Assembly (NCBI RefSeq): GCF_000143415.4
Contig: NW_003314292.1
Span: 793,675 to 857,674 of the forward strand
Length of the DNA stretch: 64,000 bases
From: Selaginella moellendorffii
Taxonomy: Eukaryota > Streptophyta > Lycopodiopsida > Selaginellales > Selaginellaceae
Reading direction: 5' to 3'
The stretch's first letter is position 1, and each line of letters begins with the position of its first letter. Positions 10,492-22,146 of the stretch are shown piece by piece. The position numbers and the translations under genes were made by a program. A model generated the notes under the pieces. The model saw nothing but the letters and a program-made list of their open reading frames with translations, was not told where the DNA came from and ran no database searches.

Positions 10492-11729
10492 TGTCGCGAA
10501 TGTGACTTCAGGTATCGAAAGTTACTTGTCAGCCAATCCTTACGGACACTCTTACCTTACTGCCACGATGGCAGGAGGTCGGTATTGCTGGACCCGTTAT
10601 CAGTCTCTGCCTAAGCTAGTTGAGAAACTGGTCCTCGCGTGTGCACTTGACCAGATGAGCATAAGGAAGGAATTCCTAAGTGTCTATTTAGTCAAGCATA
10701 CTTGACCTGGTTAGAGAAACTCATTCGTTGGCTTGCACTTGCTAGTGTTGGGAACCCCCGTGATATTGAGCTTGGTCCCTCAATATTCGCTAGATGATAG
10801 CTTACCATGTCTGCCAAACACCCTCGCTATCATGCCCTTTGTGTTAGTCTCAATTCGTCCTAGATGCTATTTATGGAAAGTGTCCAGATTTGCTCATTTG
10901 GCATATCTACAGAATGTAGAGATCGTCCTGAACACAATGGTGTTCATCCCGTGTCCAAATTCGCAAGCTAGGGACATTCCATATTTAGTAAGTTTTGAGC
11001 TTGTCCCAGAGACTAACTCCTGATATTAAGGGAGGCTTGGGGTGAAAGCCCAAAGCGTNNNNNNNNNNNNNNNNNNNNNNNNNNNNNNNNNNNNNNNNNN
11101 NNNNNNNNNNNNNNNNNNNNNNNNNNNNNNNNNNNNNNNNNNNNNNNNNNNNNNNNNNGCGGGGGGGGGGGGCTATGGGGGGTTCCAAATGTATAGTAGG
11201 GATAGTGGGTAGGTCGGGCATGGCCGACCAACCTGAGACATAGTCTAGCTCCCGCTTGCGTGCCTGTCCTTGTTCTGCGTCCGGCTTGGGTCTAAGCCCA
11301 AGTTCCATTCCATGCTAGCTGGTGGAGTACCCATATCCTCACGTTAGGCCACCGGTATGCCGAAATAATGCTAGACTCCATTTGGCTCCGTTTTGCATGC
11401 TGGTCTTGGCATTGGGATGCTGGTTGCTCCAGGACTATTCCAAGTCGCTCCGGGCTCCTGTCCCTTCACTCCTTGGGCTATATGCTCGGGAGTTGCTCCG
11501 TGGTCCGGTTCCATCACTTCTTGGCGTCACGTTTGGGAGTTTGGCACCGTTCCTTCGTTCAGTGGCCCAAGGCCCTGAACCTTAGGTTCCTATGGACATG
11601 TGGCATGGACACGTGATATGTGACACGTGGCATCTATCACGTGGCACAAAGAGGGTTTAGGTTCCGCTTTGTGGTGTTATCCTATGGTAAATCACCATAG
11701 GATAAAGGGTCAAAACCACGTGCGCTACA
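10492..11729 (+). repeat. 5' LTR of non-coding element
   Basis: It matches the 3' LTR at 18857-20002 nearly throughout, with differences mostly transitions. It includes a 100-base N gap (11059-11158). Short open frames in it recur in the 3' LTR and have no protein similarity I recognise. Repeated 'acacgtgg' words occur near the 3' end (11610-11645). Confidence 0.93.
11059..11158. other. Assembly gap of 100 N
   Basis: Exactly 100 N lie just before a poly-G run in the 5' LTR. In the 3' LTR the same two flanks are separated by only about a dozen bases before the G run (19424-19445). The gap length is therefore a placeholder. Confidence 0.95.
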
Positions 11730-11730
11730 T

Positions 11731-11741
11731 TTGGTATCAAA
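11731..11741 (+). promoter_or_regulatory. Primer-binding site, initiator Met-tRNA type
   Basis: TTGGTATCAAAGG starts one base after the 5' LTR terminus. It resembles the plant initiator-methionine tRNA complement (TGGTATCAGAGC) with changes after the first eight bases. The second copy has TTGGTATCAGAAG at the same place (56310). Confidence 0.8.
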
Positions 11742-12519
11742 GGATGAGTCTCAGCGAGTACTATTCAGTGAGATTGGGCAACTAGTGTCGTTGCATATGC
11801 AGAGATAAAAACGATGATCCGAGTGGGTACACGTTTTGGTGCAAAGACTTCACATTAGTTCCTTGGGATAGGTTTTGGTTACCTTTTTGTTCCATATTAT
11901 GTGAGCTTGCTCTTGGGCTCATAGGGTGGACTGAGTTGTTCCGGTAGCACGAGTTTAAGCTTGAGCTCGTGAGTGAGGCACATTAGCAACTCGAGGTTAC
12001 ACTTTGAGTTGGCAGGATTAATGTTAGCCTATCGGTGGTTCCATGAGTTGTTCCATGTACCATGGGTGAAAGTAAACTTTCCCTGAGTTTGCTATGAGTG
12101 GCAAATAGGCTGGTCCGTAGCTGTTTAGCACAGCACTAGTGGATCCTTCCTAGGCATGATTATAATTGGATCAATCAAGACTGTAGGGAATAGTCTATTG
12201 GTTCAAGTAATCATAGCCGTGCTCTCTCATAAACTTTTCTTCAATTGAACTGAAGGCAGTGCGAAAGCAAGCTTGAGGTTTGGTCAAAAGATGAGACCGA
12301 AGAGAGAGTCATTCGGGACGGAGGATCAAATATGTAAATCATTTTCTCTTCTTGGAGAGATGATTTGCAACGAGGTGTTAACTCATTGCTTGTGTTCACA
12401 TTATGCAATCAAGAGTCCCTACCTTGATGCATGTTGGAAGTGATGGTCTTACAAGTGGTGAGTTATGGGATGGATAGTGGTGAAACACTAAACCATTTTG
12501 TCTAGGCTCGCTATTGGAA

Positions 12520-13113
12520 GACTCCCGGGAAGTTTGGACTTCCCAGGAGGTCACCCAGCCTAGTACTATTCAAACCCAAGGACACTTAACTCCAAGTATC
12601 CCAAGACCCTTAACCGATTGGAAAAGGGGGTGCACTCTTGTTCATGGGCCCTTTCCCTCTATATTTGAACCTCTATGGATCGTCTCTCAAGTCGTTCCCT
12701 TTGGTTGCTTACAATCCACCACGCTTCCCTGCAAGTTCACGCCCTCGTGAACGGAAGCTGAGAGCCGCAGCTCTCCCGAGAGCCCCGCTCTCTTGACACC
12801 CTACCCCTCGGGTCGAGCCTAGCAGGAGCAAACTGGACCAGCCAGATGTCAATCAACATGTGGTGTGATTCCCCTAGCCAACCAATAGAGTCGGACCTGA
12901 GACCTCTCTGATACCAAATGTAAACTCCTGAGTTTGGACTTCCCGGGAGGTCACCCAGCCTAGTACTATTCAAACCCAAGGACACTTAACTCCAAGTATC
13001 CCAAGACCATTAACCGATTGGAAAAGGGGGTGCACTTTTGTTCATGGGCCCTTTCCCTCTATATTTGAACCTCTATGGATCATCTCTCAAGTCGTTCCCT
13101 TTGGTTGTTTACA
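12520..13113 (-). mobile_element. TRIM (terminal-repeat retrotransposon in miniature)
   Basis: Two direct repeats of about 195 bp (about 12522-12713 and 12919-13113) flank a 205-bp core. The intact repeat begins TGTAAAC and ends GTTTACA. On the minus strand the repeat at 12919-13113 is the 5' LTR. Directly next to it, the reverse complement of 12905-12918 reads TTTGGTATCAGAGA, a good initiator-Met-tRNA primer site. The homologous internal domain at 57091-57115 lacks the insertion and reads straight through, giving the empty site. The outer end of the left copy is altered, so the target duplication is no longer clear. Confidence 0.85.
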
Positions 13114-16100
13114 TTGGGTTGCAATGCTCAATTCCTTTCTGGGGAACCTTGCTATTGCTCCTTGAGTAGCTTGGTTTTGGATTAGTTTTGAGATTGGTCG
13201 GAAAGAGAGTGGCATGAGCTTGTCTGTGTTGTGAATAAAAGTTAATGACATTGGGTGTTGTAAATCTCTATCGGTGGAGTGTGGCATTTATGTTGCATTT
13301 TGTCGAATTGAGTTGGCACTTGATATTCACATAAACTTTTGAAGTAATGACATGGGCATTGCTCATAGTGTTGCTTGATTAACGATCAAGTCATTGGGAT
13401 TTATATCATATCTATGTGATAATGAGCAATGTGTTTACGAAGTTGCTTGGGTAAATGATGATCAACCCCAAAGTGGTTGATGGAGAAGCTAGTCTACTTG
13501 CACGAAGTAGCATTGTAGTAGCTTTGACAGGATTCTCGATGGTGGTCCATTATGCTAAGCTTAAGTTGGTACCTTGTTTCCTTGAGTTTGCCCATTAAGT
13601 GTTGGAAAAGGGTTATAGCATTTATTTGCTATGGCTTGTTGGTTGATCCGTTAGCACTTGGAGTAGATTGTTGGATGGAGAAGATGTGTAGTTGGGGCAT
13701 TGACATCACTAGCACTTGTGTTAGTGGAGGTGGCATTGTTATTTCAAGTGATGAGGAATTTTCCTTGGACCTTGATTTTCCATGTCATTTTTCTTGTTAA
13801 TGTTTTGGCTTCACATTGGATCTTGAAGGTGATTGAAGAAGAGTGTTAGTGCAATGTGGATATCCGAAGATGTGGTCTTCGTGATCAAGCCTTGGGTGTT
13901 CACTTTGCACTTTGTGGATGTCAGTGTTGGATGTCGATTATATGGGCAAAGATGTTCGATACTTAAGTATATTCTTGGATCATGAGAATTTGTGTTGAGG
14001 TGAACCTATGTGAAATTGTTGGTAGGAGGTTGAGTCTTGAAAGTTTGCAATCCTGGACTGAGAGTCATTCTTTCTCTAGGATGGAAAATTTTCCACAAAT
14101 TTTCTTAGACTTTTCCAATGGCTGATCTATTGATCACTTTGCTCGAAAACCATTCCGTTTTCATAAGCCAGTACAAACTAGTGAAGGGGTTGGAGTTGAC
14201 TTTAGTTAACTTAGACCCTGATAGGTAGTTTGTATAATGCGGCCCGAAAGGGATGCTGACTTTTGGGGCTAAAACAATTGAGTTGGATAGAGTCTAGAGT
14301 TGATATAGAAAAGTGGCCGTTGCACTTTTCTCAGAAAGGTGACCCTTGTACCTTTCTTTTGTAGCGTTATGCTTGGTGGTAGGTTGCACCTTGCATTACG
14401 TTAGACTCTATGAGAGTAGTGAGCTCTCACTGATCTTGACTTGGTCTTGGTGGCCCTGCGCCTTGGCTGAGGATGGTGATGTCCAATTTAGTTGTTTGAG
14501 GTTGCGATGTTGGTACCCGTACTATAGCTTTGTCTATGAGGAAGTTGTGTACCAATATGAGTCCATCTCATAGTCTTCACTTTAGTTTCGACTGAGTGTT
14601 GATCATGCATAGCTAGCCTCTTCAAGGCATGCTCAGAGCTATTGACTAGGTGTGTTAGTGAGCTTATCACAGTTGAGTTGGATTTGAGTGGTCATTTAGT
14701 TTGTGCTTATCTGTGAACTTTTATCTCATACCTGGGGTATTATGTTTATGTTGGATAAGTATGTGACTTGATGACAAGAGTTGGTGTTTGGGTCTTGTGA
14801 ACGCAAGTTGAGGAGTGATTGTTAGTTGTTTTGCGACTAGTGATTACTTGTAGACTTCATCAAGGACCGTTGACACTTGCTTTGTTCGATGATGATTTAG
14901 CAGTGATGGGCTTGCTTTACCGGATAGTGTTGCGGAGGATCGTGTCGTTAGACTTGCATAGGTTTCCTATGTTAGTATATCGATTCTATCTCTGTCGATA
15001 TCATTTGGTTACGTTTAGTCCGTGGTGTTGGATTTCATTGAGTCTTGGATGTGGTGATTCACTCTTTGATGAAATGTTATCTGTAACTGAGTATTGCTGA
15101 AGGATTGGTCTCGGATACTAAGTATAGTATCTTCGACTTTGGTTAGCTTGGTTGCTGGAAAGCTTCGAGTGGTGATTCACTCTTGCTTTCTTCTAGCTTT
15201 ATCCTGATGTTGATGGCATTGAAGTGATGCTTTGTCATTGATATTATTGATATTGAGATCTGAGTGAAATGAGATATCCTTCCAAGGATTGATATTGAGT
15301 TTCATTAGTCTTGATGAATATAGTGTTGATAATTTGGCTATAGCTTTGTGTTGTTGGCATTCGTGCATTTGCTAGTTAGCAACTGTGTTGACGCTCAAAC
15401 GAACTGAGTGGCAAGTTGAGTTAGTTGTGTTCTAGACGAGATTATTTAGTAGAGGGTTGAGCTTTAGCTTTTCCTTGAAAAGTGATTTAGTCGTGGATTA
15501 TGCTAACTCTACAAGAGGAAGAGTTAGTGATCGATATTAGAATGTTGAATCCTTATGGATTTCAGTTGGGATATATCGATCATTGATGATTTTTCTTGTG
15601 CTTGTTGTGAGGTGAGTTACGTCTTGCTGTAGATGGATTCATGGAGGATTGATTAGATGATCACTTGTTGAGCATAGCTCCATTGTGCTTAGCTTTTGGA
15701 TTGATGCAGACATGCTCTTCATTAGTTTTGCATTATGAAGTTTAACTTATGGATGTGTTGAGGAGGATGTTGTGGGTTATACCATGATTTCTTCTTTAGC
15801 ATTGAAGTTAGTTCGTATGAGACTTGTGATCATTATAGACAAAGACTTAGCTATAGACTTCTTTGAGCTTTTGGTTCTTTGAGTTTTTATACTCATTGTT
15901 CCATTTGTTAGAAGTTGTTGGGGAAGGCATTTTGGCTCTTAGCTTCGATGTTGAAGTTAGTATTTGCATTTAGCAATCATTGGAGATGATTGACTATCAT
16001 TTAGGATAGTTTATTATCATTGTCAAAAAGTTTTGCTTGATTATTGTTGGTATAGAATGATTTGCCGTTCTTCGGGATGGTGGATTCCTTCTTAGATGAT

Positions 16101-18187
16101 GATTATGCATCTTTTTATTGATAGGATGATTGATGATCTTTCATGATGGTTAGTTGTTCTCTTTGATGGCTTATGGCTTTTTGCAATACCACATATTCTT
16201 TGTGGTTTGCTTTGGTTTGGTCTCTTGGATTTGAGACATCAGTAGGATGTTGCTGATACTTGCTTAGGCAACTTGAGTTCCTTGGTGTTATTGGCTGGGA
16301 TCTATCCGAATTGGCTAATGCAATGGTTGATATGAATAAGCGTTTGTTTGCTTTGCCGCATTCATTCTGTTCTGTTAATTATTGCTTGAGTTAGTTCTGA
16401 TAGTTTAAGATGTTATTTCCTTCGGGTGATACATTCGCGAGCATTATGCTTGTTAGTCAATGATACTTTGTATTCTTTGAGTTGTGTTTTGTGAGTTGTT
16501 TGGCATGCTCTCTGCCATTTTGATAGTTAAGTTTCATCATTGAGTTTCCTTGATGATCTCCTTGCTATTGAATTTTGTTGGATGGTGATTCCTATGTTTA
16601 CCAATTATAATGATCTTGGTGGTTCCTATACTATAATACTAGTTTATCGGATGATAACTTATTTGGAATACATTTGTGTTCTCATCTAAGCTTTATTCAC
16701 TGATAATTACATCTCTAAGATATTATTGTTTATGACTTTGATATAGTCCCTATATATTGATCTTTGAGTTTGGGCTAGTATAGGCAAACTGGCTTCAGCA
16801 CTTTGTGTGCATGTTGCAATCTCTAGTCATGGGGTAGCTACTGTCGACTGGTCACATCACCCGCCTCTTTGTCGATGTTCCTTATTTTGTTGAAAGGGCG
16901 TGACCGTGTAAACAACTCTAACTGCCTGTTTACAGTAGTCTATCTAAACCTTACCAACGGGTTTGGTTTCTTTGCTCAGGAGGGTTTGGGCCTCTAGCTT
17001 CTCTCTCTATGTCCCTGCGGGCAGGGCGTATCACACTTTTGTAGCTGGGTGACACCCAGAGTAGCAAGGGTGGCTGACTTCGTTGGTCATTTCCTTGTCG
17101 GCGACGGCCGGAAGGTGTTTGAGCTGGTAGCGCATCCGTGTTAGACAAAGAGGTTTCCCCCTTAACTCATTTAAGTTGGTGCATTTCTCACATAGTGTGA
17201 GTACCGTGAACTTTTTCTGGAGTTGTTTCCTTGGCGGTATTCTAGACTCGAGTATGCATCAACGAGGATGTCGATCTTCCTGTAGGCGACTAAAATTTTC
17301 CATTCTACTTTAGTCACTTAACCACACCTCTGACCACTTGGAGGAGTCTCATTCACAACCTCCATAAGTCCAATCCAGGACTTGGGACTTGCTAGCCCCG
17401 AGAATGGCATCCATGCCACTCAACATTTGCACTTGGTCCAAGTGCTCCACGTGTCCGATCCCATGACCGACACTCAAAGGTGCCACCGACATAGCAGCCC
17501 GTTACGCTAAGGCCATGCCCAATCACCTTTGCCACACTGGTAGTCCAATACCACTTGCATCACAGTCTTGGCTCTCCAAGACTAGGCAAACCATCCCTGA
17601 GTGGTCATCTCAGATCCACTCTTTAGCATCCTTAGGATGCCCACTGACAAGGGGAATAGCCTTCCCCAATATCCCTCTGTCAGTCCCCACTAAGTCCCTT
17701 TCTGCCCCTGGTCGTGTTTGCCAACACTGCCACTAGATCGAGACCCACAGGCCCGACCACTAAGTCCCACAGTCCTCTGGGACTTCCTCACCACACGATT
17801 GTGTCCTTGGTCACTACCCCAGAGGACTGCTCCTCTTCCTTTCCACAGTCTGGGCCTTTGGGACAACATTTCGGAACACCGTGGCCTTACGCGAGCCACC
17901 TGGGTACTCTCCTCGCCTTCTGCCCTTGGGTGCTCTAGCCATGGGCTTAGAGTGGGTTCCGTTGAGCCACACCAGGTATCCAAGTAGGTAGTGCCACCCA
18001 CACTTGGATTGGGAGCATCGGCCAGTCGATCTCCCGGGGGAACTAGAGCCGGCTCTTGAACACTTCACCAAGCTACCCCGCTTGTCGATCTGTGTTCACT
18101 CTAGTCTTGGACTTCCCAGTGGGCAGCTCATCACCCAACACTGGGTCTGGCCTTCCTGGGCCAAACTAGCCTTTCCTGGCCAAACTG

Positions 18188-18600
18188 GCTCGGTCTCGGC
18201 CTAGGCCTCGGTCTCATTCTCGGTCTCGATCTCGGTCTCGGTCTCGGTCTCGGTCCCGGTCTCGGTCTCGACTTCGGACTCCATTTCGGACTCCATCTCG
18301 GACTCCATCTCGGACTCCATCTCGGACTCCATCTCGGACTCCATCTCGGGTCCATCTCAGACTCCATTTCGGGTCCATCTCGGACTCCATCTCGGGTCCA
18401 TCTCGGACTCCATCTCGGACTCCATTTCGGGTCCATCTCGGGTCCACCTCAGACTCCATTTCGGACTCCATTTCGGGTCCATCTCGGGTCCATCTCGGAC
18501 TCCACTTCAGACTCCAACTCGGGTCCATCTCGGACTCCACTTCGGACTCCAACTCGAGTCCATCTCGGACTCCACTTCGGACTCCAACTCGAGTCCATCT
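18188..18600. repeat. Minisatellite, 6- and 12-bp units
   Basis: A TCGGTC hexamer array (about 18188-18270) passes into repeats of the 12-mer TCGGACTCCATC and the shorter variant TCGGGTCCATC up to about 18600. The tract lies in the internal domain about 260 bp before the 3' LTR. It produces spurious long frames on the minus strand (RDRDRD and DPKWS-type repeats). Confidence 0.9.
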
Positions 18601-18844
18601 TGGACACTTCCACGTGTCATGTGTTGGTCCTTTTGGGTCCCTTTTTGGAGCCTCGCTTTTTGCTCGCTTCGTGCTCGTTCCTCGAGCACTTTGTTGGGAG
18701 TTCCACTCCTGCTCTTGACATTTCAAGTCGGAGCTTTTGGTCCAAACGTGTTACGCTTGTTTGGCTCTCGCTTCAGCCACTACCACGTGGCACCCTTTCC
18801 GGCTCCACTTTGGGGCCTAGGGATTTTGTGTCTCACACTTCCCT

Positions 18845-18856
18845 AGGGGGGGAGAG
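18845..18856 (+). promoter_or_regulatory. Polypurine tract
   Basis: AGGGGGGGAGAG ends exactly at the start of the 3' LTR, the expected plus-strand primer of an LTR retrotransposon. Confidence 0.85.
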
Positions 18857-20002
18857 TGTCGCGAATGTGACTTCAGGTATCGAAAGTTACTTGTCGGCCA
18901 GTCCTTATGGACACTCTTACCTTACTGCCACAATGGCAGGAGGTCGGTATTGCTGGACCCGTTATCAGTCTCCGCCTAAGCTAGTTGAGAAACTGGTCCT
19001 CGCGTGTGCACTTGACCAGATGAGCATAAGGAAGGAATTCCTAAGTGTCTATTTAGTCAAGCATACTTGACCTGGTTAGAGAAACTCATTCGTTGGCTTA
19101 CACTTGCTAGTGTTGGGAACCCCCGTGATATTGAGCTTGGTCCCTCAATATTCGCTAGATGATAGCTTACCGTGTCTGCCAAACACCCTCGCTATCATGC
19201 CCTTTGTGTTAGTCTCAATTTGTCCTAGATGCTATTTATGGAAAGTGTCCAGATTTGCTCATTTGGCATATCTACAGAATGTAGAGATCGTCCTGAACAC
19301 AATGGTGTTCATCCCATGTCCAAATTCGCAATCTAGAGACATTCCATATTTAGTAAGTTTTGAGCTTGTCCTAGAGACTAACTCCTGATACTAAGGGAGG
19401 CTTGGGGTGAAAGCCCAAAGCGTGTGTTCCTCAAGGGGGGGGGGGCTATGGGGGGTTCCAAATGTATAGTAGGGATAGTGGGTAGGTCGGGCATGACCGA
19501 CCAACCTGAGGCATAGTCTAGCTCCCGCTTGCATGCCTGTCCTTGTTCTGCGTCCGGCTTGGGTCTAAGCCCAAGTTCCATTCCATGCTAGCTGGTGGAG
19601 TACCCATATCCTCATGTTAGGCCACCGGTATGCCGAAATAGCGCCAGACTCCGTTTGGCTCCGTTTTGCATGCTGGTCCTGGCATTGGGATGCTAGTTGC
19701 TCCAGGGCTGTTCCAAGTCGCTCCGAGCTCCTGTCCCTTCACTCCTTGAGCTATATGCTCGGGAGTTGCTCCATGGTTCGGTTCTATCACTTCTTGGCGT
19801 CACGTTTGGGAGTTTGGCACCGTTCCTTCGTTCAGTGGCCCAAGGCCCTGAACCTCGGGTTCCTATGGACACGTGGCATAGACACGTGATATGTGACACG
19901 TGGCATCTGTCACGTGGCATAAAGAGGGTTTAGGTTCCGCTTCGTGGTGTTATCCTATGGTAAATCACCATAGGATAAAGGGTCAAAACCACGTGCGCTA
20001 CA
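18857..20002 (+). repeat. 3' LTR of non-coding element
   Basis: This 1,146-bp repeat runs from TGTCGCG to GCTACA and is followed by TTGTA (20003-20007), the right target duplication. It contains the complete poly-G region missing from the 5' LTR assembly. Confidence 0.95.
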
Positions 20003-21859
20003 TTGTACCACTTATGTATTATTCTTCTTCATAAAAGAGGAGTGACATCCTTTGACAATATTAAAACAATTAATGATGTAACTTACCAAAGCTTTCAACA
20101 AGCTGCTGTTGCTATGGGTCTTCTTGATGATGATAATGAGTGGTATAATTGTTTACAAAAGGCATGCAATTTTCAGATGCCTACACAATTGTGTCAACTT
20201 TTTACTTTCATATATATTTTTTGCAATCCACAAAACCCACCATATCTTTGGGATATTTTTAAGGATCAGCTCTCTGAAGATTTTGGTAGAACAAATATTG
20301 TATACAGATATAAACTTGCTCTAATAGACATTAACTCAAGAATGAAAATACATAGTAAAACAAACCAATCATACAATTTACCTATCCCAATCCTAAATAC
20401 CTCTATTCAACCAATACCAAATTGCAACCATTTATATACAGAAATTTACCATTATATTAGAAACTTGAATGTTGAACAATTAGCTATATTCAATGAAATT
20501 GTTAATATTGTCGAGTGCCCAACTGATACCAACCGTTTTATTTTTATTGATGGCCCTGGTGGTACTAACAAAACATATTTATTAAATACAATAGTAAAAT
20601 ATTTTGAGTTCTACAATAAAAAAGTGGTTTGTATGGCATGGACAAGCATTGCAAGCACATTACTACACAATGGATAAACATCCCATACAACCTTTAAGTT
20701 ACCAGTTCCAATTAATGATACATTTGTTTCTGGTTTAACACCTAATAACAATGTTGGGAGATTTATGAAAGTAATACAAGTGTTTATTTGGGATGAAATT
20801 AGTATAGTTCATACACTTGCCTTTTCAGCTATCGACCGCTACCTACAAGACTTAAAATAAAACAATTCTCCATTCCGTGGCATTGTTATTGTTACAAGTG
20901 GTGACTTCAGTCAAACATTACCAGTTATCCCACACAGTTATCGAGCACAGATTGTTTCCACATCTGTAAGAATGAATAGTCTATGGAATCTATTTAGAAA
21001 GTTTCAATTACAAACAAATATGCGACTTGGCCCCAAGTTCCCAAACTGGGCAAAATGGCTATTGAAAGTCGATGATGGAAATAATTACACACAAAACCCT
21101 ATTTTACCACTTGATTCTATCCTTCTTCCTTCAGAACTAATTAGAAGTACCTCTATTACTAATTTCGTATTCCCATGTATCAAAAATATTTCAAATGTTC
21201 AAATTGCAGAAAATAGAGCCATTTTAACACCTCTCAATGATGATACATTTCCAATTAACAACAACATCATCTCTCAATTACCAGGTCCACCTCAAATTTA
21301 TACTAGCATTGACTTTGTTAATGTTGAACACCTTGAAAATTTCCCAATTGAATTTCTAAACTCTATCACTCCCTCTGGACTACCACCACATAAATTGATA
21401 CTAAAAGAAGGTTGTATAGTTATTTTTCTGAGAAATATATCTCTAACAATTGAATTATGCAATGGAACTTGACTAATGGTCAAAAGAACTTCACCTAAAG
21501 TTTTGGACTATGAAATAATTACAGGTGAATTTAAAGGTACTAGAACTTTTATCCCATGCATTAACTTAACACCCTCTGATTCAAATGTTTCATTCCATAT
21601 GTGTCGAAAACAATTTCCTCTTCGTCTTAGATACTGTTTAACAATTTCAAAATACCAAGGTCAAACATTTGATCGTGTAGGCATCTACTTACCCTAGCTA
21701 GTCTTTACCTATGGGCAGCTCTATGTTGCACTCTCAAGATGCACATCACTACAACAACTTGCAATTCGAGATGACACCACTCATACACAAGGCCACTTAA
21801 TTCCATTTAATTCATCAACATTCACCATCAATACTGTATATAAAGAAGCTTTATATTAA
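20003..21859 (+). pseudogene. Helitron Rep/helicase, C-terminal half (PIF1-like helicase)
   Basis: This continues the frame broken at 10491. It encodes the superfamily 1 PIF1-like helicase that unwinds DNA during rolling-circle transposition. Walker A appears as 'GPGGTNKT', with the usual final Gly changed to Asn. Walker B is 'VFIWDEIS', a later motif is 'VTSGDFSQTLPVI', and the C-terminal motif is 'LYVALSRC' followed by a natural stop at 21857-21859. In-frame stops at 20675 (TAA), 20858 (TAA), 21470 (TGA) and 21695 (TAG) break it. There is no frameshift. The joined gene would be 1,446 codons, normal for a plant Helitron. The Walker A change and the stops make it non-functional as read. Confidence 0.87.
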
Positions 21860-22146
21860 CTAACTCCTGTCCTACTACACCTTAAAACATAAAAACAAAC
21901 TACAATAAACTTTGTTTATTTTTTAATTTTCCCTGTGGCCCAATGAATAGCAATGGACTGGTGCTAAAAATAAAGGAATCATCTCACAAGGAAATTGTGA
22001 GATGTGAGCAAATTCTCACAAAAATATGTTAGTAAGTTTGAGAGGCTTTGCCAACTACCCAGCATTGGCTGAGCAAATACTAGTATATATATATAGCAAG
22101 ACTATAAAACAAAATGCCAAGCTATTACTCATTTCATTCATTATTT

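Larger units (their letters stand above)
11742..18844 (+). other. Internal domain of non-coding LTR element
   Basis: The domain is T/G-rich on the + strand up to about 16900 and then C-rich to 18180. No coding region is supported: the longest frames are under 110 codons apart from one produced by the minisatellite. A TRIM insertion occupies 12520-13113. Away from that, 11742-15120 aligns almost colinearly with 56309-58662 plus 63542-64000, at roughly 85-90 percent by eye. Confidence 0.85.
10492..20002 (+). mobile_element. Non-coding LTR retrotransposon (LARD-like), full length
   Basis: This 9.5 kb element is bounded by perfect TTGTA duplications. It has two LTRs (10492-11729 and 18857-20002) beginning TGTCGCG and ending GCTACA. 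A primer-binding site follows the 5' LTR directly and a purine tract precedes the 3' LTR. The internal 7.1 kb (11730-18856) has no ORF resembling gag, protease, RT or integrase, and stops are frequent in all frames. That matches large retrotransposon derivatives, which depend on enzymes from an autonomous partner. The internal domain is largely shared with the second copy at 56309-64000, so this structure is a family trait and not a one-off deletion. It sits inside the Helitron helicase gene. Confidence 0.9.
7900..22083 (+). mobile_element. Helitron (rolling-circle transposon), interrupted by LTR element
   Basis: The element is defined by its Rep/helicase gene (8003-10491 plus 20008-21859). 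A plausible 3' end is CTAG at 22080-22083 followed by T. It is preceded 10-12 nt upstream by a weak hairpin (GCCAA/TTGGC, about 22050-22069), as expected for Helitrons. A stronger hairpin (ATCTCACAA/TTGTGAGAT) lies at about 21980-22005. The 5' boundary is not determined. The element may extend upstream to include the gene fragments at 2180-7253, since Helitrons commonly carry captured pieces. Both outer coordinates are tentative. Confidence 0.6.

Noticed and set aside
10733-11023. 91-96 codon frame in the 5' LTR, repeated at 19104-19388
   Set aside because: It is conserved only because both LTRs are copies. There is no recognisable protein, and the third LTR at 55192 breaks it.
18188-18600. 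Regular repeats that might suggest a CRISPR array
   Set aside because: Units are 6-12 bp, contiguous and without spacers, in a eukaryotic retroelement.
18131-18726. Long minus-strand frames rich in RDRDRD and DPKWSP-type repeats
   Set aside because: They are translations of the TCGGTC/TCGGACTCCATC minisatellite, with no start context or homology.
8003-21859. Helitron stops as a reassigned genetic code
   Set aside because: All three stop codons occur at positions expected to encode Gln, Arg or Trp, while neighbouring host genes use the standard code.
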